In this document: piece by piece, positions 1-7,046 of the stretch
Layout of the letters: every line of letters begins with the position of its first letter
How positions within the stretch are numbered: the first letter of the stretch is position 1
From: JAHWJX01 sp036386655
GTDB taxonomy: Bacteria > Pseudomonadota > Alphaproteobacteria > Caulobacterales > Caulobacteraceae
Assembly (NCBI GenBank): GCA_036386655.1
Contig: DASVVG010000256.1
Span: 1 to 10,807, forward strand
Direction of reading: 5' to 3'
Length of the DNA: 10,807 nt
The notes under the pieces: model-generated
What the model was told of the DNA's origin: nothing
Database searches by the model: none
The model's input: the letters and a program-made list of their open reading frames with translations, nothing else
Made by a program: the position numbers and the translations under genes

Positions 1-773
1 ATCCTCGGGAGGACTTCGAGATCAATGTTCGCGGCACGTTGAACCTGCTCGATGCCGTGCGCCTGCGGGGCGAGCCCGTGCCCTTCATCTTCGCTTCGAC
101 GAACAAGGTCTACGGTGACCTTGGCGACCTTCCACTGAGCGGCGGCAGCGGACGGTATGAGCCCCAGGAACCGGTCGCGCGGCGCGGCATCGACGAGCGG
201 CGACCGCTCGATTTTCACACGCCGTACGGCTGCTCCAAGGGCGCGGCCGACCAGTACGTGCTCGACTATGCGCGGAGCTTCGGGATTCCGACCGCGGTGC
301 TGCGGATGAGCTGTATCTACGGCCAGCGGCAGATGGGCACCGAGGACCAGGGCTGGGTGGCGCATTTCCTCATCCGAGCGCTCACGGGCAAACCGATCAC
401 GCTCTACGGCGACGGCCGACAAGTGCGCGACATCCTCGACGTGTCGGACGCGGTGGACGCGTACGTGGCGGCCTGGCGGCGCATCGCGCAGGTGTCGGGC
501 CGCGCCTTCAATCTGGGCGGCGGGCCGGAGAACGCGGTCAGCCTGCGCCAGCTGATCGCGCACATCGAAAGCCTCACCGGGCGGCCGGTGCAGACGGAGT
601 TCTCCGACTGGCGGCCGGGCGACCAGCGCTACTACGTCTCGGACACGCGACTGGCGCAGCGGGAGCTGGGGCTCGGAACGGCGCGGCCGTGGCGCGAGGG
701 CGTCGCCGCGCTGGCCAACTGGCTGCAGGCCGAGCGGGCGGGGCCTGCGCGGCGACTCGTGGGCGCCGCCTGA
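1..773 (+). CDS. NAD-dependent epimerase/dehydratase, CDP-paratose 2-epimerase-like (5'-truncated)
   Basis: This is the C-terminal part of an extended SDR-family sugar-nucleotide epimerase or dehydratase. The frame is open from base 3, so the start and the Rossmann GxxGxxG motif lie before the window. The first visible residues, INVRGTLNLLDAVR, match the conserved helix of this family, followed by FIFASTNKVYGD. The catalytic YxxxK is YGCSK, with Tyr at bases 225-227. Downstream are SCIYGQRQMGTEDQGWVAHF, ITLYGDGRQVRDILDVSDAVDAY and FNLGGG, all typical of nucleotide-sugar epimerases. The STNKVYGD and GxQVRD segments resemble CDP-paratose 2-epimerase (tyvelose epimerase), but several other NDP-sugar activities share this fold, so the substrate is open. 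Its stop overlaps the next glycosyltransferase start (TGATG), so it probably supplies a donor sugar to that locus. Family assignment is secure; substrate is inference. Confidence 0.88.
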   Translation, partial: PREDFEINVRGTLNLLDAVRLRGEPVPFIFASTNKVYGDLGDLPLSGGSGRYEPQEPVARRGIDERRPLDFHTPYGCSKGAADQYVLDYARSFGIPTAVLRMSCIYGQRQMGTEDQGWVAHFLIRALTGKPITLYGDGRQVRDILDVSDAVDAYVAAWRRIAQVSGRAFNLGGGPENAVSLRQLIAHIESLTGRPVQTEFSDWRPGDQRYYVSDTRLAQRELGLGTARPWREGVAALANWLQAERAGPARRLVGAA

Positions 774-1897
774 TGGCGGCCTGCGAAGCATCCGGCGAAC
801 CCATCCGCCTGTTCATGACCACCGATGCGGTGGGCGGCGTATGGCAGTACGCGCTCGACCTGGCGCGCGGGCTGCAGCCCTCCGGCGTGCAGACCACGCT
901 CGCCGTGCTGGGACCCGCGCCCACCGAAGACCAGATGCAGACCGCAGCGGCCGTCGAGGGACTGCGCGTCATCCGCGCCGACTTCCCGCTGGAGTGGCTG
1001 GCGCTGAGCGGCGGCATCGTCGAGGCGGCGGGCGCGGCGGTGGCGGCGATGGCCCGCGAGAGCGGCGCGGACGTGGTGCACCTGAACACGCCGGCGCTCG
1101 GAGCCGAAGGCGGCTTCACCTGCCCGGTGGTGGCGGCGGCCCACTCGTGCGTCGCCACCTGGTGGAAGGCGGTCGGCGAAGGGCCGATGCCGAACGACTT
1201 CGCCTGGCGAACGGCGCTGGTGCGGCGCGGCTACGCGAACGCGGACCGACTGATCGCGCCCTCGGCCGCATTCGCCGAAGCGACGAAGGAAGTCTACGGC
1301 CTCGACGAGGCGCCCGCGGTGGTGCGCAACGGACGCAAGCGGTCGCGGCTGGAGACGTCGGAGCACCTCGGGGACTTCGTGTTCACGGCCGGCCGGCTGT
1401 GGGACCCCGGCAAGGGGCTGGAGGTGCTCGATCGCGCCGCGCAGCGCATCTCGACGCTGGTGGTCGCGGCCGGTCCGCTCTCGGGGCCGCACGGGCAGTC
1501 CGTGCCGCTGCCGCACGTGCGCTGCCTCGGGCGGGTGGACGACGCCGAGGTCGCGCGGCGGCTGGCCGCGCGGCCGGTGTTCGTCTCGCCGTCGCTGTAC
1601 GAGCCGTTCGGGCTCGCGGTGCTGGAGGCGGCGCAGGCGGGCTGCGCGCTGGTGCTGTCGGACATCCCGACGTTCCGCGAACTCTGGGGCGGCGCGGCCG
1701 TGTTCACGCCGCCGGGCGACGACGCGGCGCTGGCCGACGCCCTGCAGCGGCTGATGCTGGACCCCGAGCTGCGGCTGGAGCTCGGCGCCGCCGCGCTGAA
1801 GCGGTCGCGCCGGTACACCGTCAAGGCGATGGCCGAGCGGGTGCACGGGGTCTACCGCGAACTGCTGACGGAGCGGGCGGGCGTCCGCGCCGCATGA
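773..1897 (+). CDS. Glycosyltransferase family 4 (GT-B fold)
   Basis: The protein has 374 residues, a normal length for a GT4 enzyme, which transfers a sugar from a nucleotide donor with retention of configuration. The N-terminal half begins FMTTDAVGGVWQYALDLARGL, the usual glycine-rich acceptor-side loop. Further on come DVVHLNTPAL, then RLIAPSAAF and VVRNG near the domain junction. The C-terminal donor domain carries FTAGRLWDPGKGL and the EX7E motif at Glu277 and Glu285 (YEPFGLAVLEAA), followed by LSDIPTFRELWGGAAVF. The ATG at 773 overlaps the upstream stop by one base, and homology begins just after it. An in-frame start at 689 would add 28 low-complexity Ala/Arg residues lying inside the previous gene, so I rejected it. 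No signal peptide or membrane segment is seen, so it should act at the cytoplasmic face. Donor and acceptor are unknown. Confidence 0.93.
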   Translation: MAACEASGEPIRLFMTTDAVGGVWQYALDLARGLQPSGVQTTLAVLGPAPTEDQMQTAAAVEGLRVIRADFPLEWLALSGGIVEAAGAAVAAMARESGADVVHLNTPALGAEGGFTCPVVAAAHSCVATWWKAVGEGPMPNDFAWRTALVRRGYANADRLIAPSAAFAEATKEVYGLDEAPAVVRNGRKRSRLETSEHLGDFVFTAGRLWDPGKGLEVLDRAAQRISTLVVAAGPLSGPHGQSVPLPHVRCLGRVDDAEVARRLAARPVFVSPSLYEPFGLAVLEAAQAGCALVLSDIPTFRELWGGAAVFTPPGDDAALADALQRLMLDPELRLELGAAALKRSRRYTVKAMAERVHGVYRELLTERAGVRAA

Positions 1898-3009
1898 GGT
1901 TCGTCTACTTCACGCACTCGCTGGCCTCGTGCTGGAACCATGGCAACGCGCACTTCCTGCGCGGCGTGCTGCGCGAGCTGATCGCGGCGGGGCACGAGGT
2001 GCGGGCGTTCGAGCCGGAAGGCGCCTGGAGCCTCGAGAACCTGACGCGGGACCACGGTGGGGCAGGGCTGGAGGCGTACCGCGCCGCCTATCCGGAGCTG
2101 ACGTCGGAGACCTACGGGCCGGACCTGGACCTGGAGCGCGCCTGCGACGGGGCCGACGTGGTGATCGTCCACGAGTGGAACGAGCCGTGGCTGGTGGCGG
2201 CGCTCGGAAAGCTGCGCGCGCGTGGCGCCCGGTTCACCCTGCTGTTCCACGACACACATCACCGGGCGGTGAGCGCGCCGGAGGAAATGCGGGCGTACGA
2301 CCTCGACGGCTACGACGGCGTGCTGGCGTTCGGCGAGACGCTGGCGGAGGTCTACCGGCGCTGGGGCTGGGCCGACCGGGTGTGGGTCTGGCACGAGGCG
2401 GCCGACACGCGGCTCTTCCGTCCGCCTGCGGAGGAGACTGAGCGGCGCGGGCTGGTCTGGATCGGCAACTGGGGCGACGGTGAGCGCACCACGGAGCTGG
2501 AGGAATTCCTGTTCCGCCCGGCGCGCGACGCTGGGGAGACGCTGGAGATCTATGGGGTTCGCTATCCGGACGAGGCGCTGCGGACGCTGGAGCGTTACGG
2601 CGTCGCCTACCGCGGGTGGCTGCCGAACGCGAAGGCGCCGGAGGTGTTCGCCCGGCACTGGGCGACCGTGCACGTGCCGCGGCGGTTCTACGTCGAGCAC
2701 CTGCCGGGGATCCCGACGATCCGCGTGTTCGAGGCGCTGGCCTGCGGGATCCCGCTGCTGAGCGCGCCGTGGAGCGACAGCGAGGGCCTGTTCCGGCCGG
2801 GCCGCGACTTCCTGTTCGCCGAGGACGGCGAGGCCATGACGCGGCGGCTGCGCGAGGTGCGTGAGGACGCCGGGCTGCGGCGCTCGCTGGTGGAGAGCGG
2901 GCTGGAGACGATCCGTGCGCGGCACACGTGCGCGCATCGGGCCGAGGAGCTGCTCTCCGTGGTGCGGAGGCTGCGGGCGCCGGCGGCTCGCGAGGAGGCG
3001 GTGGCGTGA
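1894..3009 (+). CDS. CgeB-like glycosyltransferase A (divergent paralogue)
   Basis: This 371-residue protein has a two-domain GT-B layout like CgeB-family proteins (spore maturation protein B-like; glycosyl transferases group 1 C-terminal domain). It starts MRFVYFTHSLASCWNHGNAHFLRG, in register with the N-termini of genes B, C and D of this window. The C-terminal half has TIRVFEALACGIPLLSAPW, with Glu280 in the conserved FEA position, then LFRPGRDFLF and, near the end, RHTCAHRAEEL. It is the most divergent of the four paralogues: the DxDxPVTL segment seen in C and D is replaced by FHDTHHRAVSAPEEM. The ATG overlaps the upstream stop (ATGA) and the stop overlaps gene B's start (GTGA), so translation is probably coupled. 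No signal peptide is visible. A glycosyltransferase role is well supported; the substrate is unknown, and nothing here suggests sporulation. Confidence 0.85.
   Translation: MRFVYFTHSLASCWNHGNAHFLRGVLRELIAAGHEVRAFEPEGAWSLENLTRDHGGAGLEAYRAAYPELTSETYGPDLDLERACDGADVVIVHEWNEPWLVAALGKLRARGARFTLLFHDTHHRAVSAPEEMRAYDLDGYDGVLAFGETLAEVYRRWGWADRVWVWHEAADTRLFRPPAEETERRGLVWIGNWGDGERTTELEEFLFRPARDAGETLEIYGVRYPDEALRTLERYGVAYRGWLPNAKAPEVFARHWATVHVPRRFYVEHLPGIPTIRVFEALACGIPLLSAPWSDSEGLFRPGRDFLFAEDGEAMTRRLREVREDAGLRRSLVESGLETIRARHTCAHRAEELLSVVRRLRAPAAREEAVA
2992..2998 (+). promoter_or_regulatory. Ribosome binding site for CgeB-like gene B
   Basis: GAGGAGG lies seven bases before the GTG at 3006, inside the 3' end of gene A. 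It is the strongest Shine-Dalgarno match in the overlapping part of the operon and decides for the GTG start over the earlier in-frame ATG at 2928. Confidence 0.75.
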
Positions 3010-4100
3010 AGATCGCGTTCTATGGATCGAGCCTGCTGTCGTCCTACTGGAACGGCGCGGCGACCTATTACCGGGGCGTGCTGCACGAGCTGGCGCGGCG
3101 CGGCTGGGACGTGAGCTTCTACGAGCCCGACGCCTTCGACCGGCAGAAGCACCGCGACATCGAGCCGCCGGAGTGGGCCAAGGTCACCGTGTATTCGGCG
3201 ACCGAGGAGGACGCGCGGCGGGTGATCGCGCAGGCGGCCTACGCGGACGTGGTGGTGAAGGCTTCGGGCGTGGGCGTGTTCGACGACCTGCTGCTGGAGG
3301 GCGTGGGCGCCGCGGCCGACCCTCAGGCGGTGCAGATCTTCTGGGACGTGGACGCCGCCGCGACCCTCGACGAGATGCGCGGCAGCGTCGACCACCCGCT
3401 GCGACGGCGGCTGCCGACCCTGGACCTGGTGATGACGTATGGCGGCGGGCCGCCGGTGATCGACGCCTACACCGGGTTCGGCGCCAAGCGCTGCGAGCCG
3501 ATCTACAACGCGCTCGACCCGGCGACCCATTTCCCGGTCGAGCCGGACGACCGCTACGCCGCCGACCTCAACTTCCTGGCCAACCGGCTGCCGGACCGCG
3601 AAGCGCGGGTGGAGGAGTTCTTCCTGAAGGCGGCGGCGGCCCTGCCCGAACGCCGATTCCTGCTGGGCGGGAACGGCTGGGACGACAAGGGCATGCCGGA
3701 GAACGTCCGGCGCGTGGGTCACGTCGGCACCAACGACCACAACGCCTTCAACACCTCGAGCCTGGCGGTGCTGAACGTGGCGCGGGACTCTATGGCGGCG
3801 GTGGGCTTCTCGCCGGCGACGCGGGTGTTCGAGGCCGCGGGCGCGGGCGCCTGCCTGATCACCGACGCCTGGGAGGGCGTCGAGATGTTCCTGAAGCCGG
3901 ACGCCGAGGTGCTCGTCGCCCGCGACGGACAGGACGTGGCCGAGCACATGCGTGCCCTCACCCCCCAGCGGGCGCGGGCGATCGGGACGGCGGCGCGGTC
4001 GCGCATCCTGTCGGAGCACACCTACGAGCGGCGCGGCGCCCTGGTCGACGCGATCCTGCGCGAGGAAGTCGGGCGCAAGCGGCGGGCCGCCGTCGCATGA
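3006..4100 (+). CDS. CgeB-like glycosyltransferase B
   Basis: This is a 364-residue protein starting with GTG, chosen because of the GAGGAGG sequence at 2992-2998 and because the family N-terminus (KIAFYGSSLLSSYWNGAATYY) begins exactly there. The N-terminal domain continues with DVSFYEPDAF and KHRDIEPPEW. A central segment, FWDVDAAATLDEM, corresponds to the FYDIDTPVTL segment of gene C. The C-terminal domain has LAVLNVARDSMAAVGFSP, then RVFEAAGAGACLITDAWEG with Glu276, and LSEHTYERRGALV close to the end. These are features of CgeB-type GT-B glycosyltransferases. It overlaps its neighbours by four bases on each side (GTGA and ATGA), so it belongs to the same transcript as A and C. It is likely a cytoplasmic enzyme that extends or decorates a surface glycan; donor and acceptor are not deducible. 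Confidence 0.87.
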   Translation: MKIAFYGSSLLSSYWNGAATYYRGVLHELARRGWDVSFYEPDAFDRQKHRDIEPPEWAKVTVYSATEEDARRVIAQAAYADVVVKASGVGVFDDLLLEGVGAAADPQAVQIFWDVDAAATLDEMRGSVDHPLRRRLPTLDLVMTYGGGPPVIDAYTGFGAKRCEPIYNALDPATHFPVEPDDRYAADLNFLANRLPDREARVEEFFLKAAAALPERRFLLGGNGWDDKGMPENVRRVGHVGTNDHNAFNTSSLAVLNVARDSMAAVGFSPATRVFEAAGAGACLITDAWEGVEMFLKPDAEVLVARDGQDVAEHMRALTPQRARAIGTAARSRILSEHTYERRGALVDAILREEVGRKRRAAVA

Positions 4101-5233
4101 AGCTGGTCGTCCTCGGCCTGAGCCTGTCGTCGGCCTGGGGCAACGGGCACGCGACGACGTACCGGGCGCTGCTGAAGGCCTTCGCCGCGCGGGGGCACGA
4201 GGTGCTGTTCCTGGAGCGCGACCTGCCCTGGTACGCCGCGCACCGCGACTTCGAGCAGGCGGACTGGTGCCGTCTCGAGTTCTACGAGGACCTGGACGCG
4301 CTCGACCGCTGGCGGGGCGAGATCGTCACCGCCGACGCGGTGATGGTGGGCTCCTATGTCCCTGACGGGGTGGAGGTGGGTCGCCGGGTGCAGGCCTGGG
4401 CGCGGGGCGCGCGCGCCTTCTACGACATCGACACGCCGGTCACGCTCGCCAAGCTTGAGCGCGGCGACTTCGAGTACCTCTCTCCGGATGTGATCCCGGG
4501 GTATGACGTCTACTTCTCCTTCACGGGCGGCCCGACGCTGCAGCGGATCGAGGAGCGGTACGGTTCGCCCTCGGCTCGTGCCCTCTACTGTTCGGCGGAC
4601 GCGGAGATCTATCGCCCGGTGGAGGCGCCCCGGCGCTGGGACCTGAGTTACCTCGGCACCTACAGCGACGACCGCCAGCCCACGCTGGAGCGGCTGCTGA
4701 TCGAGCCCGCCCGGCGCGCGCCGGAGCTGAAGTTCGTCGTTGCCGGACCGCAGTACCCGGCAGGCATCGACTGGCCCGCAAACGTCGAGCGGATCGAGCA
4801 CGTCGGGCCGGCGGACCATCCGGCTTTCTATGCGGCCAGCCGGTTCACGCTGAACGTCACGCGCAGCGACATGATCGCGGCGGGATGGAGCCCGAGCGTC
4901 CGCCTGTTCGAGGCCGGCGCGTGCGGCGCTCCGGTCATCTCCGACGTGTGGGAGGGCCTCGACGCCCTCTTCGAGCCGGACCGCGAGATCGTGCTCGCGC
5001 AGACCGCCGACCACGTGCTGGCCGAACTCCGCAATCCGGATCCCGCACGCAGGCAGTCGATCGCCGACGCGGCGCGTGCTCGCGTGCTGGGTGAGCACAC
5101 TAGCGCGCACCGGGCGCGGCAGTTGGAGTCGGATTTGCTGCAGACTGTGAACCGTTCGGCCTCGCGCGATGAAAAATCGAACGAATCCAGCGGTTCAACG
5201 TTGATGATGAAGATGTCGCCTCTGCCGCTTTAA
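4097..5233 (+). CDS. CgeB-like glycosyltransferase C
   Basis: A 378-residue CgeB-family glycosyltransferase. It begins MKLVVLGLSLSSAWGNGHAT and contains ERDLPWYAAHRDFE, FYDIDTPVTLAKL, FSFTGGPTLQRIEERYG and LSYLGTYSDDRQPTLERL. The C-terminal domain has FTLNVTRSDMIAAGWSPS, RLFEAGACGAPVISDVWEG with Glu272, and GEHTSAHRARQL. Nearly every one of these segments recurs in gene D on the opposite strand, making D its closest relative in the window; by eye about half of the residues match. After the EHTxxHRA motif the protein continues with a Ser/Met-rich tail ending TLMMKMSPLPL, with no counterpart in A, B or D, in a stretch of clearly lower G+C. The ATG overlaps gene B's stop (ATGA). The UDP-glucuronate decarboxylase gene follows 35 bases later and may supply its donor, which is inference. 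Confidence 0.88.
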   Translation: MKLVVLGLSLSSAWGNGHATTYRALLKAFAARGHEVLFLERDLPWYAAHRDFEQADWCRLEFYEDLDALDRWRGEIVTADAVMVGSYVPDGVEVGRRVQAWARGARAFYDIDTPVTLAKLERGDFEYLSPDVIPGYDVYFSFTGGPTLQRIEERYGSPSARALYCSADAEIYRPVEAPRRWDLSYLGTYSDDRQPTLERLLIEPARRAPELKFVVAGPQYPAGIDWPANVERIEHVGPADHPAFYAASRFTLNVTRSDMIAAGWSPSVRLFEAGACGAPVISDVWEGLDALFEPDREIVLAQTADHVLAELRNPDPARRQSIADAARARVLGEHTSAHRARQLESDLLQTVNRSASRDEKSNESSGSTLMMKMSPLPL

Positions 5234-5257
5234 CAAATGATGCGGCGAGTGACGATC

Positions 5258-5263
5258 GAGGGA
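5258..5263 (+). promoter_or_regulatory. Ribosome binding site of the UDP-glucuronate decarboxylase gene
   Basis: GAGGGA lies five bases before the ATG at 5269 and supports that start. The 35-base gap after gene C is short and lower in G+C. I saw no convincing -35/-10 pair in or just before it, so read-through from gene C is the simplest reading. Confidence 0.65.
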
Positions 5264-5268
5264 CCTGA

Positions 5269-6291
5269 ATGAAGAACGGTGCGGCCCCGAAGACGGTTCT
5301 GGTGGCGGGGGGAGCGGGGTTCCTGGGCTCGCACCTCGTCGATGCGCTGCTGGCGCAGGGCGATCACGTGATCACCCTCGACAACCTGCAGACCGGACGA
5401 CGCCAGAACATCGAGCACCTGCGGCGCGAGCCCCGCTTCGAGTTCATCGAGGCCGATATCGTCCGCCCGCTGCCCGCGTCCCTGAAGGCGCGCAAGTTCG
5501 ACCGGATCTTCAACCTGGCCTGCCCGGCCTCGCCCCCCCACTACCAGGCGGACCCCGAGCACACGCTGCTGACCTCAGTGGTCGGCACCCACGCGCTGCT
5601 GAAGCTCGCGGAGCGCAGCGGCGCGCGCTTCCTGATGGCGTCGACCAGCGAGGTCTACGGCGATCCCGAGATGCACCCCCAGAAGGAGACCTACTGGGGC
5701 CACGTGAACCCGACCGGCATCCGCGCCTGCTACGACGAGGGCAAGCGGGCGGCCGAGACGCTGTGCTTCGACTTCGACCGGCACGACCGGGTGGAGGTGC
5801 GCGTGGCGCGCATCTTCAACACCTACGGCCCGCGGCTCCCGGCGGAGGACGGCCGCGTCGTGTCGAACGTGGTCAACCAGGCGCTCACCGGTGAGGACAT
5901 CACCGTCTACGGCGACGGCTCCCAGACACGCTCGTTCTGCTTCGTCGAGGATTTGATCGACGGGCTGATGCGGCTGATGGCGCACGACGGGCCGCAGCCC
6001 GGCCCGGTGAACCTCGGCAACCCGACGGAGCTCACCATCAACGAACTGGTGGAGCGGGTGGTCGAGATGACCAACTCGGTGTCGCGCATCGTGCGGCGGC
6101 CGTTGCCGAAGGACGATCCGCAGCGCCGGCGGCCCGACATCACCAAGGCAGGCCGGCTGCTCGGCTGGCAGCCCCGCACCTCCGTCGAGGACGGGCTGGA
6201 GGCGACCATCGCGTGGTACGCCGCCGAGATCGAGCGGGCCGAGGACTCCCGTCCGGCCGCCGCTGGCGCGGGCGCCGTCGCGGCCGTCTGA
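5269..6291 (+). CDS. uxs: UDP-glucuronate decarboxylase (UDP-xylose synthase)
   Basis: This 340-residue extended SDR enzyme converts UDP-glucuronate to UDP-xylose and CO2 using bound NAD+, in the cytoplasm. The Rossmann motif is GGAGFLG at residues 14-20. The UXS fingerprint follows: NLACPASPPHYQADP, then STSEVYGDPEMHPQKE starting at Ser125, and YWGHVNPTGIRACYDEGKR with catalytic Tyr155 and Lys159. RIFNTYGPRL, GDGSQTRSFCFVEDLIDG, VNLGNP and the C-terminal RRPDITKAGRLLGWQP are also characteristic. These segments separate UXS from 4-epimerases and 4,6-dehydratases. The C-terminus has a short Ala-rich extension after WYAAEIERA. Lying last in the glycosyltransferase operon, it most likely feeds UDP-xylose to one or more of the preceding enzymes. 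No UDP-glucose dehydrogenase, which would make the substrate, is in the window. Confidence 0.95.
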   Translation: MKNGAAPKTVLVAGGAGFLGSHLVDALLAQGDHVITLDNLQTGRRQNIEHLRREPRFEFIEADIVRPLPASLKARKFDRIFNLACPASPPHYQADPEHTLLTSVVGTHALLKLAERSGARFLMASTSEVYGDPEMHPQKETYWGHVNPTGIRACYDEGKRAAETLCFDFDRHDRVEVRVARIFNTYGPRLPAEDGRVVSNVVNQALTGEDITVYGDGSQTRSFCFVEDLIDGLMRLMAHDGPQPGPVNLGNPTELTINELVERVVEMTNSVSRIVRRPLPKDDPQRRRPDITKAGRLLGWQPRTSVEDGLEATIAWYAAEIERAEDSRPAAAGAGAVAAV

Positions 6292-6309
6292 GCGCCCGCC
6301 ACAGCCAAG

Positions 6310-6338
6310 TTTTCACTGTGACAGTTGCCGGGTAGGAT
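6310..6338 (+). promoter_or_regulatory. Candidate sigma-70-type promoter of the lemA cassette
   Basis: TTTTCA (6310-6315) and TAGGAT (6333-6338) are separated by 17 bases. Each matches four of six consensus positions (TTGACA, TATAAT). Position fits: after the upstream stop and shortly before the ribosome binding site of lemA. It sits in a 77-base gap between the glycan operon and the envelope cassette, so the two probably have separate transcription. This is prediction from sequence only. Confidence 0.4.
6315..6325. promoter_or_regulatory. Short perfect palindrome within the lemA promoter spacer
   Basis: ACTGT-G-ACAGT is a perfect inverted repeat with five-base arms, placed between the candidate -35 and -10 boxes. 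Its position would suit a repressor operator, but 11 bases is short and it could be chance. No T-run follows it, so it is not an intrinsic terminator. Confidence 0.3.
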
Positions 6339-6354
6339 GCCCGCGCTTTGGGTC

Positions 6355-6360
6355 GGGAGG
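6355..6360 (+). promoter_or_regulatory. Ribosome binding site deciding the lemA TTG start
   Basis: GGGAGG is eight bases upstream of the TTG at 6369. The other in-frame TTG at 6348 lies before this sequence, so ribosomes bound here would use 6369. That start also gives a clean lipoprotein signal peptide. Confidence 0.6.
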
Positions 6361-6368
6361 GACAGGCT

Positions 6369-7046
6369 TTGACCAGCTTCTTCGCGCGCGCGTCGCGCAT
6401 CGTCGTCGTGGCGGCCGCGGCCGCGTGGCTCGCCGGCTGCGGCATCAACAACATCCCGACGCTCGACGAGAACGTCAACGCGGAGGCGGCCAACCTCCAG
6501 ACGCAGTACCAACGCCGAGCCGACCTGATCCCGAACCTCGTCAACACGGTGAGCGCCGCGGCCCAGTCGGAGCGCGCCACCCTGGACGCGGTGGTCTCCG
6601 CCCGCGCCCGGGCGACCTCGATCCAGCTCACCCCGGAAGCGCTGCGCGACCCGGAAGCCATGGCCCGCTTCGAGCAGGCGCAGGGCGAACTCACCCAGGC
6701 CCTGTCGCGCCTGTTGATGGTGACCGAGAACTACCCGCAGCTGCAGACCAACCAGAACTTCCTGGTGCTGCAGAGCCAGCTCGAAGGCACCGAGAACCGG
6801 ATCGCCATCCAGCGGCGCGACTACAACGAGGCGGTGCGGCGGCTGAACACCGAGATGCGCACCTTCCCCGGCTCGATCTGGGCGAACACGGTGCACTCGG
6901 GCGTCGACGCGGCCACCCCGTTCCAGGCCAGCGCCACGGCCCAGACCGCGCCCACGGTGAACTTCCCCGCGCCGACGGTGCCCTCGAACGCCGGGACGGC
7001 GCCCGCCGCCCCGCCGGCCGCTCCCGCAGCGCCCGCCGCGCAATGA
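6369..7046 (+). CDS. lemA: LemA family lipoprotein
   Basis: A 225-residue LemA-family envelope protein, read from TTG. The N-terminus has an Arg-containing n-region, a hydrophobic stretch (residues 11-22) and a lipobox LAGC ending at Cys24, so it should be a signal-peptidase-II-processed lipoprotein. The mature part shows the family signatures QYQRRADLIPNLVNTV, VVSARARAT, LQTNQNFLVLQSQLEGTENRI, RRDYNEAVRRLNTEMRTFPG and, late, QTAPTVNF. The mainly helical, extended fold is known for LemA; its biochemical role is unsettled. After PTVNF the chain continues with a roughly 25-residue Pro/Ala-rich tail beyond the usual family end. The stop overlaps the next start (ATGA). LemA next to TPM-domain proteins is a recurrent bacterial gene order, which supports a shared envelope function. 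Confidence 0.9.
   Translation: MTSFFARASRIVVVAAAAAWLAGCGINNIPTLDENVNAEAANLQTQYQRRADLIPNLVNTVSAAAQSERATLDAVVSARARATSIQLTPEALRDPEAMARFEQAQGELTQALSRLLMVTENYPQLQTNQNFLVLQSQLEGTENRIAIQRRDYNEAVRRLNTEMRTFPGSIWANTVHSGVDAATPFQASATAQTAPTVNFPAPTVPSNAGTAPAAPPAAPAAPAAQ

Noticed and set aside
632..1846. Long minus-strand open frame (404 codons) antisense to the GT4 gene
   Set aside because: Composition is His/Arg/Gln-rich with no recognisable family, as expected from the reverse of G+C-rich codons. The plus strand carries a clear GT4 enzyme with an EX7E motif.
841..1893. N-terminal extension of gene A's frame through the GT4 gene
   Set aside because: The extra 351 residues are Arg/Ala/Gly low-complexity shadow sequence; the CgeB-like homology begins at the ATG at 1894.
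2688..4019. Minus-strand open frame of 443 codons antisense to genes A and B
   Set aside because: No family features, and it crosses the boundary of two well-supported plus-strand genes.
4022..5110. Minus-strand open frame of 362 codons antisense to gene C
   Set aside because: Shadow composition only; gene C on the plus strand shows continuous family motifs.
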